In this document: one piece after another, positions 37,800-48,454 of the stretch
Layout of the letters: the number at the start of each line of letters is the position of its first letter
How positions within the stretch are numbered: the first letter of the stretch is position 1
Assembly: GCF_003053725.1 (NCBI RefSeq)
Contig: NZ_QAYC01000005.1
Location: 208,028 to 272,027 of the forward strand
DNA: 64,000 nt
DNA from: Rhodovulum kholense
GTDB lineage: Bacteria; Pseudomonadota; Alphaproteobacteria; Rhodobacterales; Rhodobacteraceae
Direction: 5' to 3'
Program-made: the position numbers and the translations under genes
The notes under the pieces: model-generated
The model's input: only the letters and a program-made list of their open reading frames with translations
What the model was told of the DNA's origin: nothing
The model's database searches: none

Positions 37800-39652
37800 C
37801 CGCTCTGGCCGTGCTGGCCCAGGCGGCCGGTCTGCTGCCGGTTTATCGCGACCTGACCGGCACCGAACGCGAGACCCTGCCGGAGACCGCGCAGGCCCTC
37901 CTGGCCGCGATGGGACTGCCCGCCGCGACCGAGGCCGAGGCGGCCGAAACGCTGGCCGCATTCGAGGCTATGCGGGCGGGCCGCGTGCTGCCCGACTGGC
38001 TGGTCGCGGCCGAGGGCGTGGCCCCCGAGCTGACTGTTCCGGCCGAGTGGCGGATCGAGCTTGAGAGCGGCGGGCTGATCGAAGGCCGTGCGGAGGACCC
38101 TTTGCCCGCGCTGCCCCTTGGCATTCATCGGCTGATCTCGGGCGGCCAGACGTCCACCTTGCTGGCGGCACCCCCCGCGCTGCCGCTGCCCGAGCGCGGT
38201 TGGGGCGTCATGCTGCCACTGTACGGGCTGCGCGATGCCGCGACCGGCGGGCTGGGCGATTTCGAGGATCTTCGGACCGCTCTGGCCTGGCTGGGCGGGC
38301 TTGGCGCAGGCTTTGTCGGGATCAACCCGATCCATGCGGGCTTTCCGACCGATCCCCACGCGATCAGCCCCTATTCGCCCTCGAGCCGCCGCCGCTTCAA
38401 CGTGGCCCATCTGGCGGTGCCCGGCGAGGGCACGCAGGCGGGCGGCGATCTGGTGGACTATCCCGGCGCCATCGCCGCGCGGATGGCGGCGCTGCGCGCG
38501 GCTTTTGCCGGTCTCGACGCAAAGGCGCTGGCCGCACGTCGCAGAGCGGCCGACGGCGCCGATCTGGACCGCTTCGCGCTGCATCAGGCGCTGGCCGACC
38601 GGTTCGGTCCCTATTGGCCCGACTGGCCCGCCGAGTATCGCAGCCCCGACAGCCCGGCCACGCGTCGCTTCGCCGCCGAGAATGCCGAGGCGGTCGCCTT
38701 CCATCTCTGGCTGCAGCTTCAGGCCGAGAGCCAGCTCGACCGGGTCCGCGCCGCGGCGCAGGCGGCGGGGATGGCGCAGGGGCTGTATCTGGACCTTGCG
38801 GTCGGGACCCATCCGGGCGGGGCCGAGACCTGGGCCGATCCGGGGCTTTTCGCGCAGGGCGTCTCTCTGGGCGCGCCGCCCGATGCCTTCGCGCCGCAAG
38901 GCCAAAGCTGGGGGCTGGCGCCGATGGTGCCCGGCGCGCTGGCCGCGCGCGGCTTCCGCCCGCTGGCCGAGATCCTGCGCGCCCAGCTGCGCTTCGCCGG
39001 GCTCTTGCGGATCGACCATATCCTTGGCTTCGAACGCACCTTCTGGGTGCCCGAAGGGGGCGCGCCGGGGGGCTATGTGCGAATGCCGCGCGCGGCCCTT
39101 CTGGCGGTGGCACGGATCGAGGCCGCGCGGGCGGGGGCGGTGATCGTGGGCGAGGACCTCGGCAATGTGCCCGAGGGGCTGCGCGAGGATCTGGCGGCCT
39201 CGGGGCTTCTGGGCTGTCGGCTGGCGATGTTCGACACCGATCTTGAGACTTGGCCCGAGCCTGTGCTGGGCAGTTTCGGCAGCCACGATCTGCCGCCCTT
39301 CGCCGCCTGGGGCGCGGGGCGCGACATCGACTGGCATCTGACGCTTGGCCATATCCCGCCCGACCGCGCCGAGGCGCTTCGGGCCGAGCGCGCGGGTCAG
39401 GCCCATGCGCTGAGCGTGCGGATCGGCGGGGTCGGGGTCGATGCGCTCCATGCGGCACTGGCGGCAAGTCCGGCCCGGCTGGCGGCGTTGCAGGTCGAGG
39501 ACATGCTTGGGGCCACCGAACAAGCGAACCTGCCCGGCACCGTCGACAGCCACCCCAACTGGCGCCGCCGGATCGGTCCGGGGGCCGCCGATCTGGCAGA
39601 GTGCGAGCCCATCCAGCGCGCGGCCCAGATCATGGCTCGTGCCGGGCGTTGA
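37796..39652 (+). CDS. malQ: 4-alpha-glucanotransferase (amylomaltase, GH77)
   Basis: Disproportionates maltodextrins released by debranching. 618 residues from a TTG at 37796 that overlaps the glgX stop as TTGA, with AGAGGAG 9 nt upstream. GH77 blocks: FVGINPIHAGFPTDPHAISPYSPSSRRRFN, ILRAQLRFAGLLRIDHILGFERTFWVPEG (nucleophile Asp in RIDH), IVGEDLGNVPEGLREDL (acid/base Glu) and GSHDLPPFAAWG. The N-terminal domain is divergent, as is common. Last gene of the glg operon. Confidence 0.95.
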   Translation: MTALAVLAQAAGLLPVYRDLTGTERETLPETAQALLAAMGLPAATEAEAAETLAAFEAMRAGRVLPDWLVAAEGVAPELTVPAEWRIELESGGLIEGRAEDPLPALPLGIHRLISGGQTSTLLAAPPALPLPERGWGVMLPLYGLRDAATGGLGDFEDLRTALAWLGGLGAGFVGINPIHAGFPTDPHAISPYSPSSRRRFNVAHLAVPGEGTQAGGDLVDYPGAIAARMAALRAAFAGLDAKALAARRRAADGADLDRFALHQALADRFGPYWPDWPAEYRSPDSPATRRFAAENAEAVAFHLWLQLQAESQLDRVRAAAQAAGMAQGLYLDLAVGTHPGGAETWADPGLFAQGVSLGAPPDAFAPQGQSWGLAPMVPGALAARGFRPLAEILRAQLRFAGLLRIDHILGFERTFWVPEGGAPGGYVRMPRAALLAVARIEAARAGAVIVGEDLGNVPEGLREDLAASGLLGCRLAMFDTDLETWPEPVLGSFGSHDLPPFAAWGAGRDIDWHLTLGHIPPDRAEALRAERAGQAHALSVRIGGVGVDALHAALAASPARLAALQVEDMLGATEQANLPGTVDSHPNWRRRIGPGAADLAECEPIQRAAQIMARAGR

Positions 39653-40149
39653 GGCCCGTCGACGGCACGCGGTCGGCCGGTCACGTCGAGGCGCGACAAG
39701 GACGATGCGGCACCGCGTGACAGACGGGGTCGGCATCGTCCCGGAGGGCGGATCAGGACCACGGCCGGGCTGGCAGGGGGCGACATCGCACCCCGCATCC
39801 CGGTCATCGACAAGGCCGGTCGGCCGGATGGCACCCGGACCCGAAGCGGGCGGCGAACGGGACCTGAAACCCGGCCGATGGATCCGTTCCGAAGGCATCA
39901 GGTCCGCCGCAACCTCTCCGGCCCGACCCGTGGCGCCGCCGAAGACGGCCGGGCGGCGGCGTATTGCGCCCTCACACCGTTCGGTCGGCTCTGCCCGTCG
40001 AACGTCCGGCATTCGCTCCGGAGGTCCGAGTTCCGCTCCACCAGCCCTCCAACGCGCAGACGATGTCTGGCGGGGCCATCCGGGGCCGCGGCGCGAAGTC
40101 CCCTGGAAGGCGGAGTGACGGCCTGTCCGCACGCGTCGGACTGTTTCAG
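39653..40149. other. Convergent intergenic region after the glg operon, no gene recognised
   Basis: 497 nt between malQ (rightward) and the ClpP-like gene (leftward). Just after malQ, from about 39642, CGTGCCGGGC and GCCC/GGCACG can form an interrupted hairpin that may terminate the glg transcript; there is no T-tract. Frames through the rest give Arg/Pro-rich sequence without family features. Confidence 0.5.
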
Positions 40150-40893
40150 CTAGTCGTCCGAAGTCACCAGCCGGAACTCGACCAGCTCTTGCCGGTCGAG
40201 GATGTAGATCTCGCCGGGCGGCGTGCGCATCGCGGGTTCCAGCAGGGCGGGGTCGACGCCCATGGCCCGCAGATGCGCCATGACCTCGGCCTGCCCGCGC
40301 TGGATGTCGTTGACGGCCATGAAGGCGGGCAGGAACGTGCTTTCGCCGAAATAGTGCTGATGCACGCCCAGACGGCCGCCTTGGTTTACCGTCCGCTCGA
40401 CCCCGCCGGCGAAGATGTAGGGACAGGCCGAAAAGCAGATGGCGCTGTCCGCAATGTCGGTGTCGATCTCGCGCTCGCGCAGCTCGCGGCCGATGGCCAG
40501 CGCGTCGCGAACCGAACCGCCCGTGCTGTCGAGATTGACGACACGGACAGGCTCGCCAGCCTCAGAACGCCGGGACAGCTCCTGGACCATGCGCTCGGCG
40601 TCGCCCGGTGCGATCTGGCCCGAGACGTTCAGGCGGTCGCCGGTTCCATCGAAGGCAAGCCGGTCTGCCATGGGGCGTCCGCGCGGCGCATCGGGACCGG
40701 CCGGATGGCGATCTGGCACATAGGGACGCACCGACGGACCCGCGGGCCCCGGAGCCGACGGAAGCCCCGGCCGCGGGACGGCCTGGACAAGATCGATGGC
40801 GACGAGAAGGGCCGCGATGCCCGCCTGCACCGCAAGCACGGCCATTATCGCCCGGCGCAGGCCGCGCGCGGAGGACGGCTGCGTGTCGTCCAT
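40150..40893 (-). CDS. Membrane-anchored periplasmic ClpP/SDH-like protein (COG3904 type)
   Basis: 247 residues. One N-terminal membrane anchor (IMAVLAVQAGIAALLVAIDLV), then a Pro-rich linker. The crotonase/ClpP-like core shows VRVVNLDSTGGSVRDALAIG and ICFSACPYIFAGG, where the Ser between the two Cys occupies the nucleophile position, then GRLGVHQHYFG supplying a His. This pattern matches a family of predicted periplasmic proteins of unknown function. The two cysteines around the Ser are notable and could be oxidised. It starts 3 nt after an unknown membrane-protein gene. Confidence 0.75.
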   Translation of the reverse strand: MDDTQPSSARGLRRAIMAVLAVQAGIAALLVAIDLVQAVPRPGLPSAPGPAGPSVRPYVPDRHPAGPDAPRGRPMADRLAFDGTGDRLNVSGQIAPGDAERMVQELSRRSEAGEPVRVVNLDSTGGSVRDALAIGRELREREIDTDIADSAICFSACPYIFAGGVERTVNQGGRLGVHQHYFGESTFLPAFMAVNDIQRGQAEVMAHLRAMGVDPALLEPAMRTPPGEIYILDRQELVEFRLVTSDD

Positions 40894-40896
40894 GGC

Positions 40897-42213
40897 CTAC
40901 TCCGCCCCCCTGACCGGAATGGGCTTCGGCCGTGTCAGGTCGCTGGCGCCGGGGACGGGCGCGGCCCGGTCGTCCAGACCCAGCGCGCGGGCGGCCTCGA
41001 GCGCGGCGCGCAGCTCGGCCACCGTCATCGTGTCCTGCAGGGCGCTGACGCCCCGGCTGGTCCGGATGGCCTGATGCGTGACCATGAGGATGAAGACCAG
41101 AACACCCGGCAACAGGTCGATGGCGATGGCACCCGCCCAGGAGGGCACGAAATTCCCGGCATAGCGGATGACCGCGTCGGCGGCCGAGAGGGGGGTGTAT
41201 TCGACCTCGGCCGGTTCCGGGCGGGTGGCGACCTGGGTGGCGGCGGCCTCCAGCGTGTCGGCACGGTCGCGAAGCGCCTGCAGCACCGAGGCGATGGTGG
41301 CCTCCTGCGACTGGCGCCCGAGCGCCGAGCCCGCATCGAGGGTGGGCAGGACGACCGAGTCGCGCAGATCGCCCGCCGCGCGCACGACCAGGGGCGCGGC
41401 GTTCAGCTGGCGCAGGCGCGCCACGATCCCAGAAAGCCGCACCGCCTCTTCCGAAAACAGCAGCGACCGGTTCTCGACGGCCCCCGCCTGAACGGTCAGC
41501 GCGCGCATCCGGCTGAGGATCGCATTGCCCTCGGCGAAGGCCTCTTCGACGGCACGGCCCTGGCCTGCGATCTGGTCCTCGAGCGCGGCCAGTTCCGCCG
41601 CCTTCTGGGTCAGGATGCGGAACACCGCGCCGCGGCCGGCAAGGCCCGACAGGTTGCCGCCCTCTTCCTGATCGGACAGGCTTTCGAAACTGGCGCGCAC
41701 GCGGGCGACGTCCCGCGACAGGCTCTGGCCCGCGATGGTGTTGGCATGGGTCCGTTCCAGCGCGGCCTGATAGTCCTGCACCGTATGGGCCAGGTGCTGT
41801 TCCACGGCCGCCGCGCCCGCCAGCGCCGCCGCATTCAGCCAGGACGACATCGCGATGATCGCCACGCTGCCCAGGCCCATCGACAGCAGCAATCCCGTCC
41901 GCGACGCGGCGCTTCGCATCGCGGGCAGCAGGCGCATCATGTAGGTCCAGAAAACGAAGATCGCGACCGAGACCGCCAGCGAATAGGCAAGTGCCGCGAA
42001 GGTCGTCCAGGCGCCGCTGTCATCGAGCAGCGAGCGCACGCCGATATAGGTGTAGATCCCCGAGGCTGCCGCCAGAACGCCCAGCGCCACGCCGGTGAAG
42101 CTGTCGAGCCAGGCGAGGTGACCGGTCAATTCGCGTGCGTGCTGGGCCGTGTCGCGGGGGGCCTCTGCGGGGCCGGGGCCTGTGTCGAGGTCCGTGTCGG
42201 GCGAACGTGTCAC
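40897..42213 (-). CDS. Unknown membrane protein with large coiled loop
   Basis: 438 residues from a GTG at 42213, with AAAGGA 5 nt before it. Three hydrophobic segments at about 38-58, 69-94 and 105-133 are followed by some 220 residues of Ala/Glu/Arg-rich, probably coiled-coil sequence. A fourth segment lies near 355-385 (AGAIAIDLLPGVLVFILMVTH). I do not recognise a family. The layout resembles DUF4407-like or sensory membrane proteins in shape only. It is encoded between acylphosphatase and the ClpP-like protein, and a functional link with the latter is likely from the 3-nt spacing. Confidence 0.8.
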   Translation of the reverse strand: MTRSPDTDLDTGPGPAEAPRDTAQHARELTGHLAWLDSFTGVALGVLAAASGIYTYIGVRSLLDDSGAWTTFAALAYSLAVSVAIFVFWTYMMRLLPAMRSAASRTGLLLSMGLGSVAIIAMSSWLNAAALAGAAAVEQHLAHTVQDYQAALERTHANTIAGQSLSRDVARVRASFESLSDQEEGGNLSGLAGRGAVFRILTQKAAELAALEDQIAGQGRAVEEAFAEGNAILSRMRALTVQAGAVENRSLLFSEEAVRLSGIVARLRQLNAAPLVVRAAGDLRDSVVLPTLDAGSALGRQSQEATIASVLQALRDRADTLEAAATQVATRPEPAEVEYTPLSAADAVIRYAGNFVPSWAGAIAIDLLPGVLVFILMVTHQAIRTSRGVSALQDTMTVAELRAALEAARALGLDDRAAPVPGASDLTRPKPIPVRGAE

Positions 42214-42264
42214 AACGCAATCCTTTCAAGAGGCGACGCAGAGACCATATAGGGCGTAAACCGC

Positions 42265-42552
42265 TCAGCGCAGGATGCGAAAGCCGGCTCCGGCAGCGTC
42301 GGAGGCCGCATCGGCCGGTCCGGTCTCGACCGCGGCGACCCGCGCGGCGGCGGGGCCGTGGCCAAGCGCCTCGACTAGATCCGCCACCGCCCCGGCAGGC
42401 CCCGAGACCCACGCCTCGACGCTGCCATCGGCGACATTGCGCACCCAGCCCCAGAGCCCCAGTTCCTCGGCGCGGGCTTGAGTCCAGGCGCGAAACCCCA
42501 CGCCCTGCACGTGGCCGGTGACGCGAATGCGGATGCTGGTGTGCTCGGTCAT
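42265..42552 (-). CDS. acyP: Acylphosphatase
   Basis: Hydrolyses acyl phosphates such as 1,3-bisphosphoglycerate or acetyl phosphate. 95 residues, the normal size. IRIRVTGHVQGVGFRAWTQ carries the phosphate loop with the catalytic Arg, and GLWGWVRNVADGSVEAWVSG the catalytic Asn. It is 51 nt upstream of the unknown membrane-protein gene on the same strand. Confidence 0.94.
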   Translation of the reverse strand: MTEHTSIRIRVTGHVQGVGFRAWTQARAEELGLWGWVRNVADGSVEAWVSGPAGAVADLVEALGHGPAAARVAAVETGPADAASDAAGAGFRILR

Positions 42553-42615
42553 CGGTCTCGCCCCTTCTCAAACTTTTCACTTAGCGGGGACGCAATGGGT
42601 TTCGAGGCCGGATTG

Positions 42616-44139
42616 CTAAAGGAGAGACAGGCCTATGCCCACGAGACTGAGGAAGATCCCGATGACCTCGCCGCGAGTCATCCCGAGTCGGTCCGCAACC
42701 GCGTCCAGCGTTTCGAGCGAGCTTCGCAGGATGATGGTCATCTGCGACACGCGGCTGAAGACCCGGGTGGCGGGATCGGCGCCCGGAAGTCGGGGCGCCC
42801 AGTCGGGCGGGGGACCGATGGCGTCGTTCACAAGCTCGGGAATATCGGCGCCGAAGTCCTCGGCAAGGGACTGATCGGAAATCGCGGTCAGGACCGGCAG
42901 AGCCTTTTCGACGATGGCTTTCGCCTCGGGTGTCATTTCCGTCCAGGCCTGCTGCGACAGGATCTGGCGGTTCCGGGCAATCTCGGGATGCGTGGCCCGG
43001 ACGGCGCGGGCGCCTTCTTCGCAGGCCGCCTGAAGCGCAAGGTTCTCTTCGCTGGGGGGTAGGTCCTCCCGGGCGATCTGACGGGTCAGGGCGGCATGGA
43101 TCGTGGTCAGGTCCATCTCGATCCGTTGCGGGTCGTTGCCGTATTTCAGAACGGTCCGGCGCAGGACATGTGCCTCGCGCGAGCGTTCCGACAGGCCGTT
43201 CGACGGCTTCGCCAAAGCGTCGTCAAGAGCATCCGAGACCTGCGACAACGATGCCCCGAGCAGCCCCGGATTGACGACCGGGACAGGGACCGCCCGGAAG
43301 CGCCCCGTCTCGGGCACGAATTCGATCCGTTCGGCCTGTGGTGTCTTTTCCGCCAGATAGCGCGCCTGAAGGCCGGAAATCCTTTCCGCAATTCGCTCCG
43401 GTCCGGCTTTCCAGTCTTCGTCGGGAAGGAGGACGACCTGCCGCAGGAAATCCCAGTCGACGGGTCGGCCAGCCAGCATGTCCTCGTACCAGTTCTGCCA
43501 GAAGATCCAAGTTCGAGGGCTTTCAGCCCAAAACGATTTCAGGTCTTCATAGTGCTCGCTCAAACCATCTGGTATCTCTCCCTTAATCCACAGAGCCCGG
43601 CGAAAAATATCGGCTGGAATTGTTGTGGATAGGGCCTTAAAGTCAGCCATCGCGCTCTCAAGGAAAGCGTATGCTGTTGGGTAAAGGCGCGCGAAGGAAG
43701 GCGAAAATCCGTCATGCGAGGCGAAGTAGTCACTCATGCGAACCTGAGGTGATATTGCAAGGAAGGCAAAGGACGCAGCTTCATTCGCACAACGAGGGGA
43801 TTCTGCTTTCGCAGTCTTGGCAGTATACAGAGTTGCAGATACCGCTGCGTCCGGATTAACGCCAAAGAACCTCGAGCTGGTAGAATCTCTGCTTTTAAAA
43901 AGCAAATCTTCAGCGCGCCTAGCCGCAAAAGAGAGATCATGACGATCTTTAACCGCGATAGCCGCAGCATTCATTACAGCGCGAAACATTGGAAGCGTCA
44001 ATTTGCGGAGCACCGTGTTGCTCTCTCGCGCTAAAGCCGGGAAGGAGCGCAAAGCACATCTGGTCGCGAAGGCCACCTGAACTTCATGCGGCTGGTCCTT
44101 CAACCAAGCCTTGGTGCTTTCGCCGTCGCCAATAGACAT
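42616..44139 (-). CDS. Unknown 507-residue protein, Trp-rich centre, C-terminal membrane segment
   Basis: It starts MSIGDGESTKAWLKDQPHEVQ, with GGAGGAGAGG before the ATG. The first third is Ala-rich and helical. A central block around residues 195-240 is Trp-rich (SFWAESPRTWIFWQNWYEDM, VDWDFLRQVVLLPDEDWKAG), a motif I associate with many unannotated proteobacterial proteins. The C-terminus is a hydrophobic helix (GEVIGIFLSLVGIGLSLL). The first half of the gene is visibly less GC-rich than the second and than the neighbours. No function can be assigned. Confidence 0.8.
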   Translation of the reverse strand: MSIGDGESTKAWLKDQPHEVQVAFATRCALRSFPALARESNTVLRKLTLPMFRAVMNAAAIAVKDRHDLSFAARRAEDLLFKSRDSTSSRFFGVNPDAAVSATLYTAKTAKAESPRCANEAASFAFLAISPQVRMSDYFASHDGFSPSFARLYPTAYAFLESAMADFKALSTTIPADIFRRALWIKGEIPDGLSEHYEDLKSFWAESPRTWIFWQNWYEDMLAGRPVDWDFLRQVVLLPDEDWKAGPERIAERISGLQARYLAEKTPQAERIEFVPETGRFRAVPVPVVNPGLLGASLSQVSDALDDALAKPSNGLSERSREAHVLRRTVLKYGNDPQRIEMDLTTIHAALTRQIAREDLPPSEENLALQAACEEGARAVRATHPEIARNRQILSQQAWTEMTPEAKAIVEKALPVLTAISDQSLAEDFGADIPELVNDAIGPPPDWAPRLPGADPATRVFSRVSQMTIILRSSLETLDAVADRLGMTRGEVIGIFLSLVGIGLSLL

Positions 44140-44383
44140 CCTCTCCTCCCTGCACGGCGCAGTCTGCGGTCCCCCCGCTGCCTGATCAAGTCGGGGAAGT
44201 GCGGCCTTTGCATCAGCCTCCGCATCCTACACCTGCCGCCCACCTCAACAGCCGGCGTGCGTCTCGGCCCGGATGTGGTATATCTGGCCTTCGCACCGTT
44301 CTCTCCCAGCCCCCGGCCCGCCCGGAGGGGCGCCCTGAAACAGCCCATTGACCGGCTTCGAAATCCACCGCATATCCGCCCGC

Positions 44384-46186
<1,803 letters not shown>

Positions 46187-46356
46187 GCCCGGGTGTCGAC
46201 TGCGCCTCGCGCCCGGCCCTCTGGGACCGGACCGGAACCGGACAGGAACCGGACGCGCGCGCGAGGCGCGGTGCCGACTGCGTGAGGCCCGGCCCTGGCA
46301 CTGGACCTCGGCCCCGACTTGGGCCATACCAATTCCAAACCGGTCAGGAGGAACGC

Positions 46357-46740
46357 ATGGGCGTGGTCGACAGTTTTCTCAGCTACGTGACCTGGTGGAA
46401 CGGGCAGACCGTGAACACCCGGATCTGGACCGCGCGCAACGGCCAGAAGGTCGGTGAGGACGGGCAGGGCAATATCTTCTACCGCTCGAAGGACGGCAAG
46501 CGGCGCTGGGTGATCTATAACGGCGAGGTCGAGGCAAGCCGGATTTCCCCCGAATGGCACGGCTGGCTGCACCACACCTATGACGCGCCCCCGACCGAGG
46601 CGCCGCTGCCGCACAAGGCCTGGGAAAAGCCCCACAAGGAAAACCTGACAGGCACGCCCCTGGCCTATGCGCCCCCGGGCTCGATCCGCCGGCCCGAGCC
46701 CGAGCCGCGGCGCGATTACGAGGCCTGGCAACCGGAATAA
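46357..46740 (+). CDS. NADH dehydrogenase subunit NDUFA12/B17.2-like protein
   Basis: 127 residues with an AGGAGG ribosome-binding site. The family core is [25 protein letters not shown], then [21 protein letters not shown]. It is an accessory subunit of alphaproteobacterial and mitochondrial complex I, located on the cytoplasmic arm. The C-terminal Pro-rich tail is normal for the bacterial forms. 7 nt separate it from the mlaD-like gene. Confidence 0.94.
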   Translation: MGVVDSFLSYVTWWNGQTVNTRIWTARNGQKVGEDGQGNIFYRSKDGKRRWVIYNGEVEASRISPEWHGWLHHTYDAPPTEAPLPHKAWEKPHKENLTGTPLAYAPPGSIRRPEPEPRRDYEAWQPE

Positions 46741-46747
46741 ACACGAT

Positions 46748-47260
46748 ATGGCAGAGAACAGCGCGACCGAAATCCTGACCGGCGCCGCCGTGCTGGCGGT
46801 GGCCGCAGGCTTTTTCGTCTATGCCTCGAATGCGACGGGCATGATCGGCAATGCCGCCCAGGACCATTACGAACTGACCGCCAGCTTCCGCTCGGCCGAG
46901 GGGGTGTCGGTGGGTACCGATGTGCGGCTGGCCGGGGTCAAGGTCGGCACCGTGACCGCACTTGACCTGAACCCGCAGACCTTCCGCGCCGATGCCCGGT
47001 TTTCGGTGAAGACCGGGATCGAGATCCCGGATGACAGCACCGCTGCGGTCGCGTCCGAAGGGCTTCTGGGCGGGACCTTCCTCGAACTGGTGCCGGGCGG
47101 CTCGCCCTTCAACCTGGACCCGGGCGCCGAGGTGATCGACACCCAGGGCGCGGTCGGGCTGATTTCGCTGCTGATGAAATTCGTCGGCGGCAGCGGCGGG
47201 TCGGATGCGGCCGATGCCGGAGACGACGCGGCCAGCACGGGCGGGGGTGCCGGGCAATGA
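46748..47260 (+). CDS. mlaD: MlaD-like MCE-domain protein
   Basis: 170 residues. An N-terminal membrane anchor (LTGAAVLAVAAGFFVYA) is followed by an MCE domain: YELTASFRSAEGVSVGTDVRLAGVKVG, IPDDSTAAVASEGLLGGTFLELVPGG. The tail is Gly/Ala/Asp-rich. MlaD is the hexameric periplasmic lipid-shuttling ring of the Mla phospholipid transporter; the permease and ATPase genes are not in this window. The stop overlaps the next start as ATGA. Confidence 0.9.
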   Translation: MAENSATEILTGAAVLAVAAGFFVYASNATGMIGNAAQDHYELTASFRSAEGVSVGTDVRLAGVKVGTVTALDLNPQTFRADARFSVKTGIEIPDDSTAAVASEGLLGGTFLELVPGGSPFNLDPGAEVIDTQGAVGLISLLMKFVGGSGGSDAADAGDDAASTGGGAGQ

Positions 47261-47817
47261 TCCGAGCGGCGCTGGCGGCCTCGCTTCTGACGCTGGCGGC
47301 GCTGCCCGCGCTGGCCCAGCAGCAGTGGAGCCCCGACGGCTGGACCCCGGATGGCTGGTCGGTCGAGCCGCTGGAGGACATGCCCCATGCCGACGAGATG
47401 ATGGAGGGGCTCGGGCTCGATCAGACCCAGCTGGCGGGCCGCCCGCTGCCGCTGGTGAGCCGCCCCGACCCGCTGGTGATGCAGGAACACCGGACCGAGA
47501 CCCGGACCGCTGCGGTGACCGCGACCGCGCCCCATGGCGCGGTGCTGCGGGGGCTCGACAAGCTGTCGGGCGACACGGTCGACCTGACGCTGGCACCGGG
47601 AGAGACCGGCCGGGTCTGGCGGCTGACGGTGAAACTGGACGAATGCCGCTTTCCGGCCGACAACCCGGCCTCGGACGCCTTCGCCTATCTCGACATTTCC
47701 GACCCGACCCGGAACAGCCACCTGTTTTCGGGCTGGATGATCGCGTCGAGCCCGGCGCTGAACCCTCTCGACAATTCGCGCTACGACGTCTGGGTGCTGC
47801 GCTGCAAAAGCAGCTGA
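47257..47817 (+). CDS. DUF2155 periplasmic protein
   Basis: 186 residues with a signal peptide ([22 protein letters not shown]). The DUF2155 core is [62 protein letters not shown] with two conserved Cys. Function unknown; linkage to mlaD and the complex I subunit gene is common in Rhodobacterales. The last 37 nt overlap the end of the convergent aat gene. Confidence 0.92.
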   Translation: MIRAALAASLLTLAALPALAQQQWSPDGWTPDGWSVEPLEDMPHADEMMEGLGLDQTQLAGRPLPLVSRPDPLVMQEHRTETRTAAVTATAPHGAVLRGLDKLSGDTVDLTLAPGETGRVWRLTVKLDECRFPADNPASDAFAYLDISDPTRNSHLFSGWMIASSPALNPLDNSRYDVWVLRCKSS

Positions 47818-48425
47818 GCCGCGGGGAGGGGCCCCGCCCGGTCGAAATTCGCGCCCCGGTTCACGGCGCGTTCCAGCCGTAGCAGATAGTCGTCGCGCTC
47901 GATCTCGATGGCGCCGAGGCTGGCCAGATGGTCGGTCAGGAACTGCGTGTCAAAGAGCGTGAACCCCCCGATCCTGAGCCGGTCGACCAGATAGGCCAGC
48001 GCCACCTTCGAGGCGTCGGTGCGGCGCGAGAACATGCTTTCGCCGAAGAAGGCCGCGCCCAGCGTGACGCCGTAAACCCCTCCCACCAGTTCCTCGTTCT
48101 GCCAGACCTCCATCGTATGGGCGTGGCCCAGCTCGAAAAGCTGCCGGTACAGGCGGTAGATCTCGTCGTTGATCCAGGTCTCGGGGCGGCTGGCGCAGCC
48201 CTGCACCACGCCCTCGAAGGCGGTATCGGCGCGGATCTCGAACCGGCCCCGGCGGATCGTGCGGGCGAGGCTTTTCGAGATATGGAAGCCGTCGAGCGGG
48301 AAGATGCCGCGCTTGCGCGGATTGACCCAGAAGATGCGCGGGTCATGACGCGACTCGGCCATGGGGAAAATCCCCATGGCATAGGCTCTGAGCAGGGTCA
48401 GTGGCGTCAGGCGTTCGGCATCCAT
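47781..48425 (-). CDS. aat: Leucyl/phenylalanyl-tRNA--protein transferase
   Basis: N-end rule enzyme that adds Leu or Phe to proteins with basic N-termini. 214 residues. Core blocks [88 protein letters not shown] and [18 protein letters not shown]. Two adjacent ATG codons (48428 and 48425) are possible; the second has better spacing from GGGAG. It runs in the same direction as, and 26-30 nt after, accC. Confidence 0.96.
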   Translation of the reverse strand: MDAERLTPLTLLRAYAMGIFPMAESRHDPRIFWVNPRKRGIFPLDGFHISKSLARTIRRGRFEIRADTAFEGVVQGCASRPETWINDEIYRLYRQLFELGHAHTMEVWQNEELVGGVYGVTLGAAFFGESMFSRRTDASKVALAYLVDRLRIGGFTLFDTQFLTDHLASLGAIEIERDDYLLRLERAVNRGANFDRAGPLPAAQLLLQRSTQTS

Positions 48426-48454
48426 CATCGCTCCCGTGGCCGGGGGCGCGCCGG

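Noticed and set aside
39653..40149. Possible gene after malQ
   Set aside because: All frames give Arg/Pro-rich sequence with no start/ribosome-site support and no motif.
46187..46356. Repeated ACCGGA and GCGCGAGGCG elements between lepA and the NDUFA12-like gene
   Set aside because: Short imperfect repeats in very GC-rich DNA; a long-range stem is possible but no regulatory class fits.
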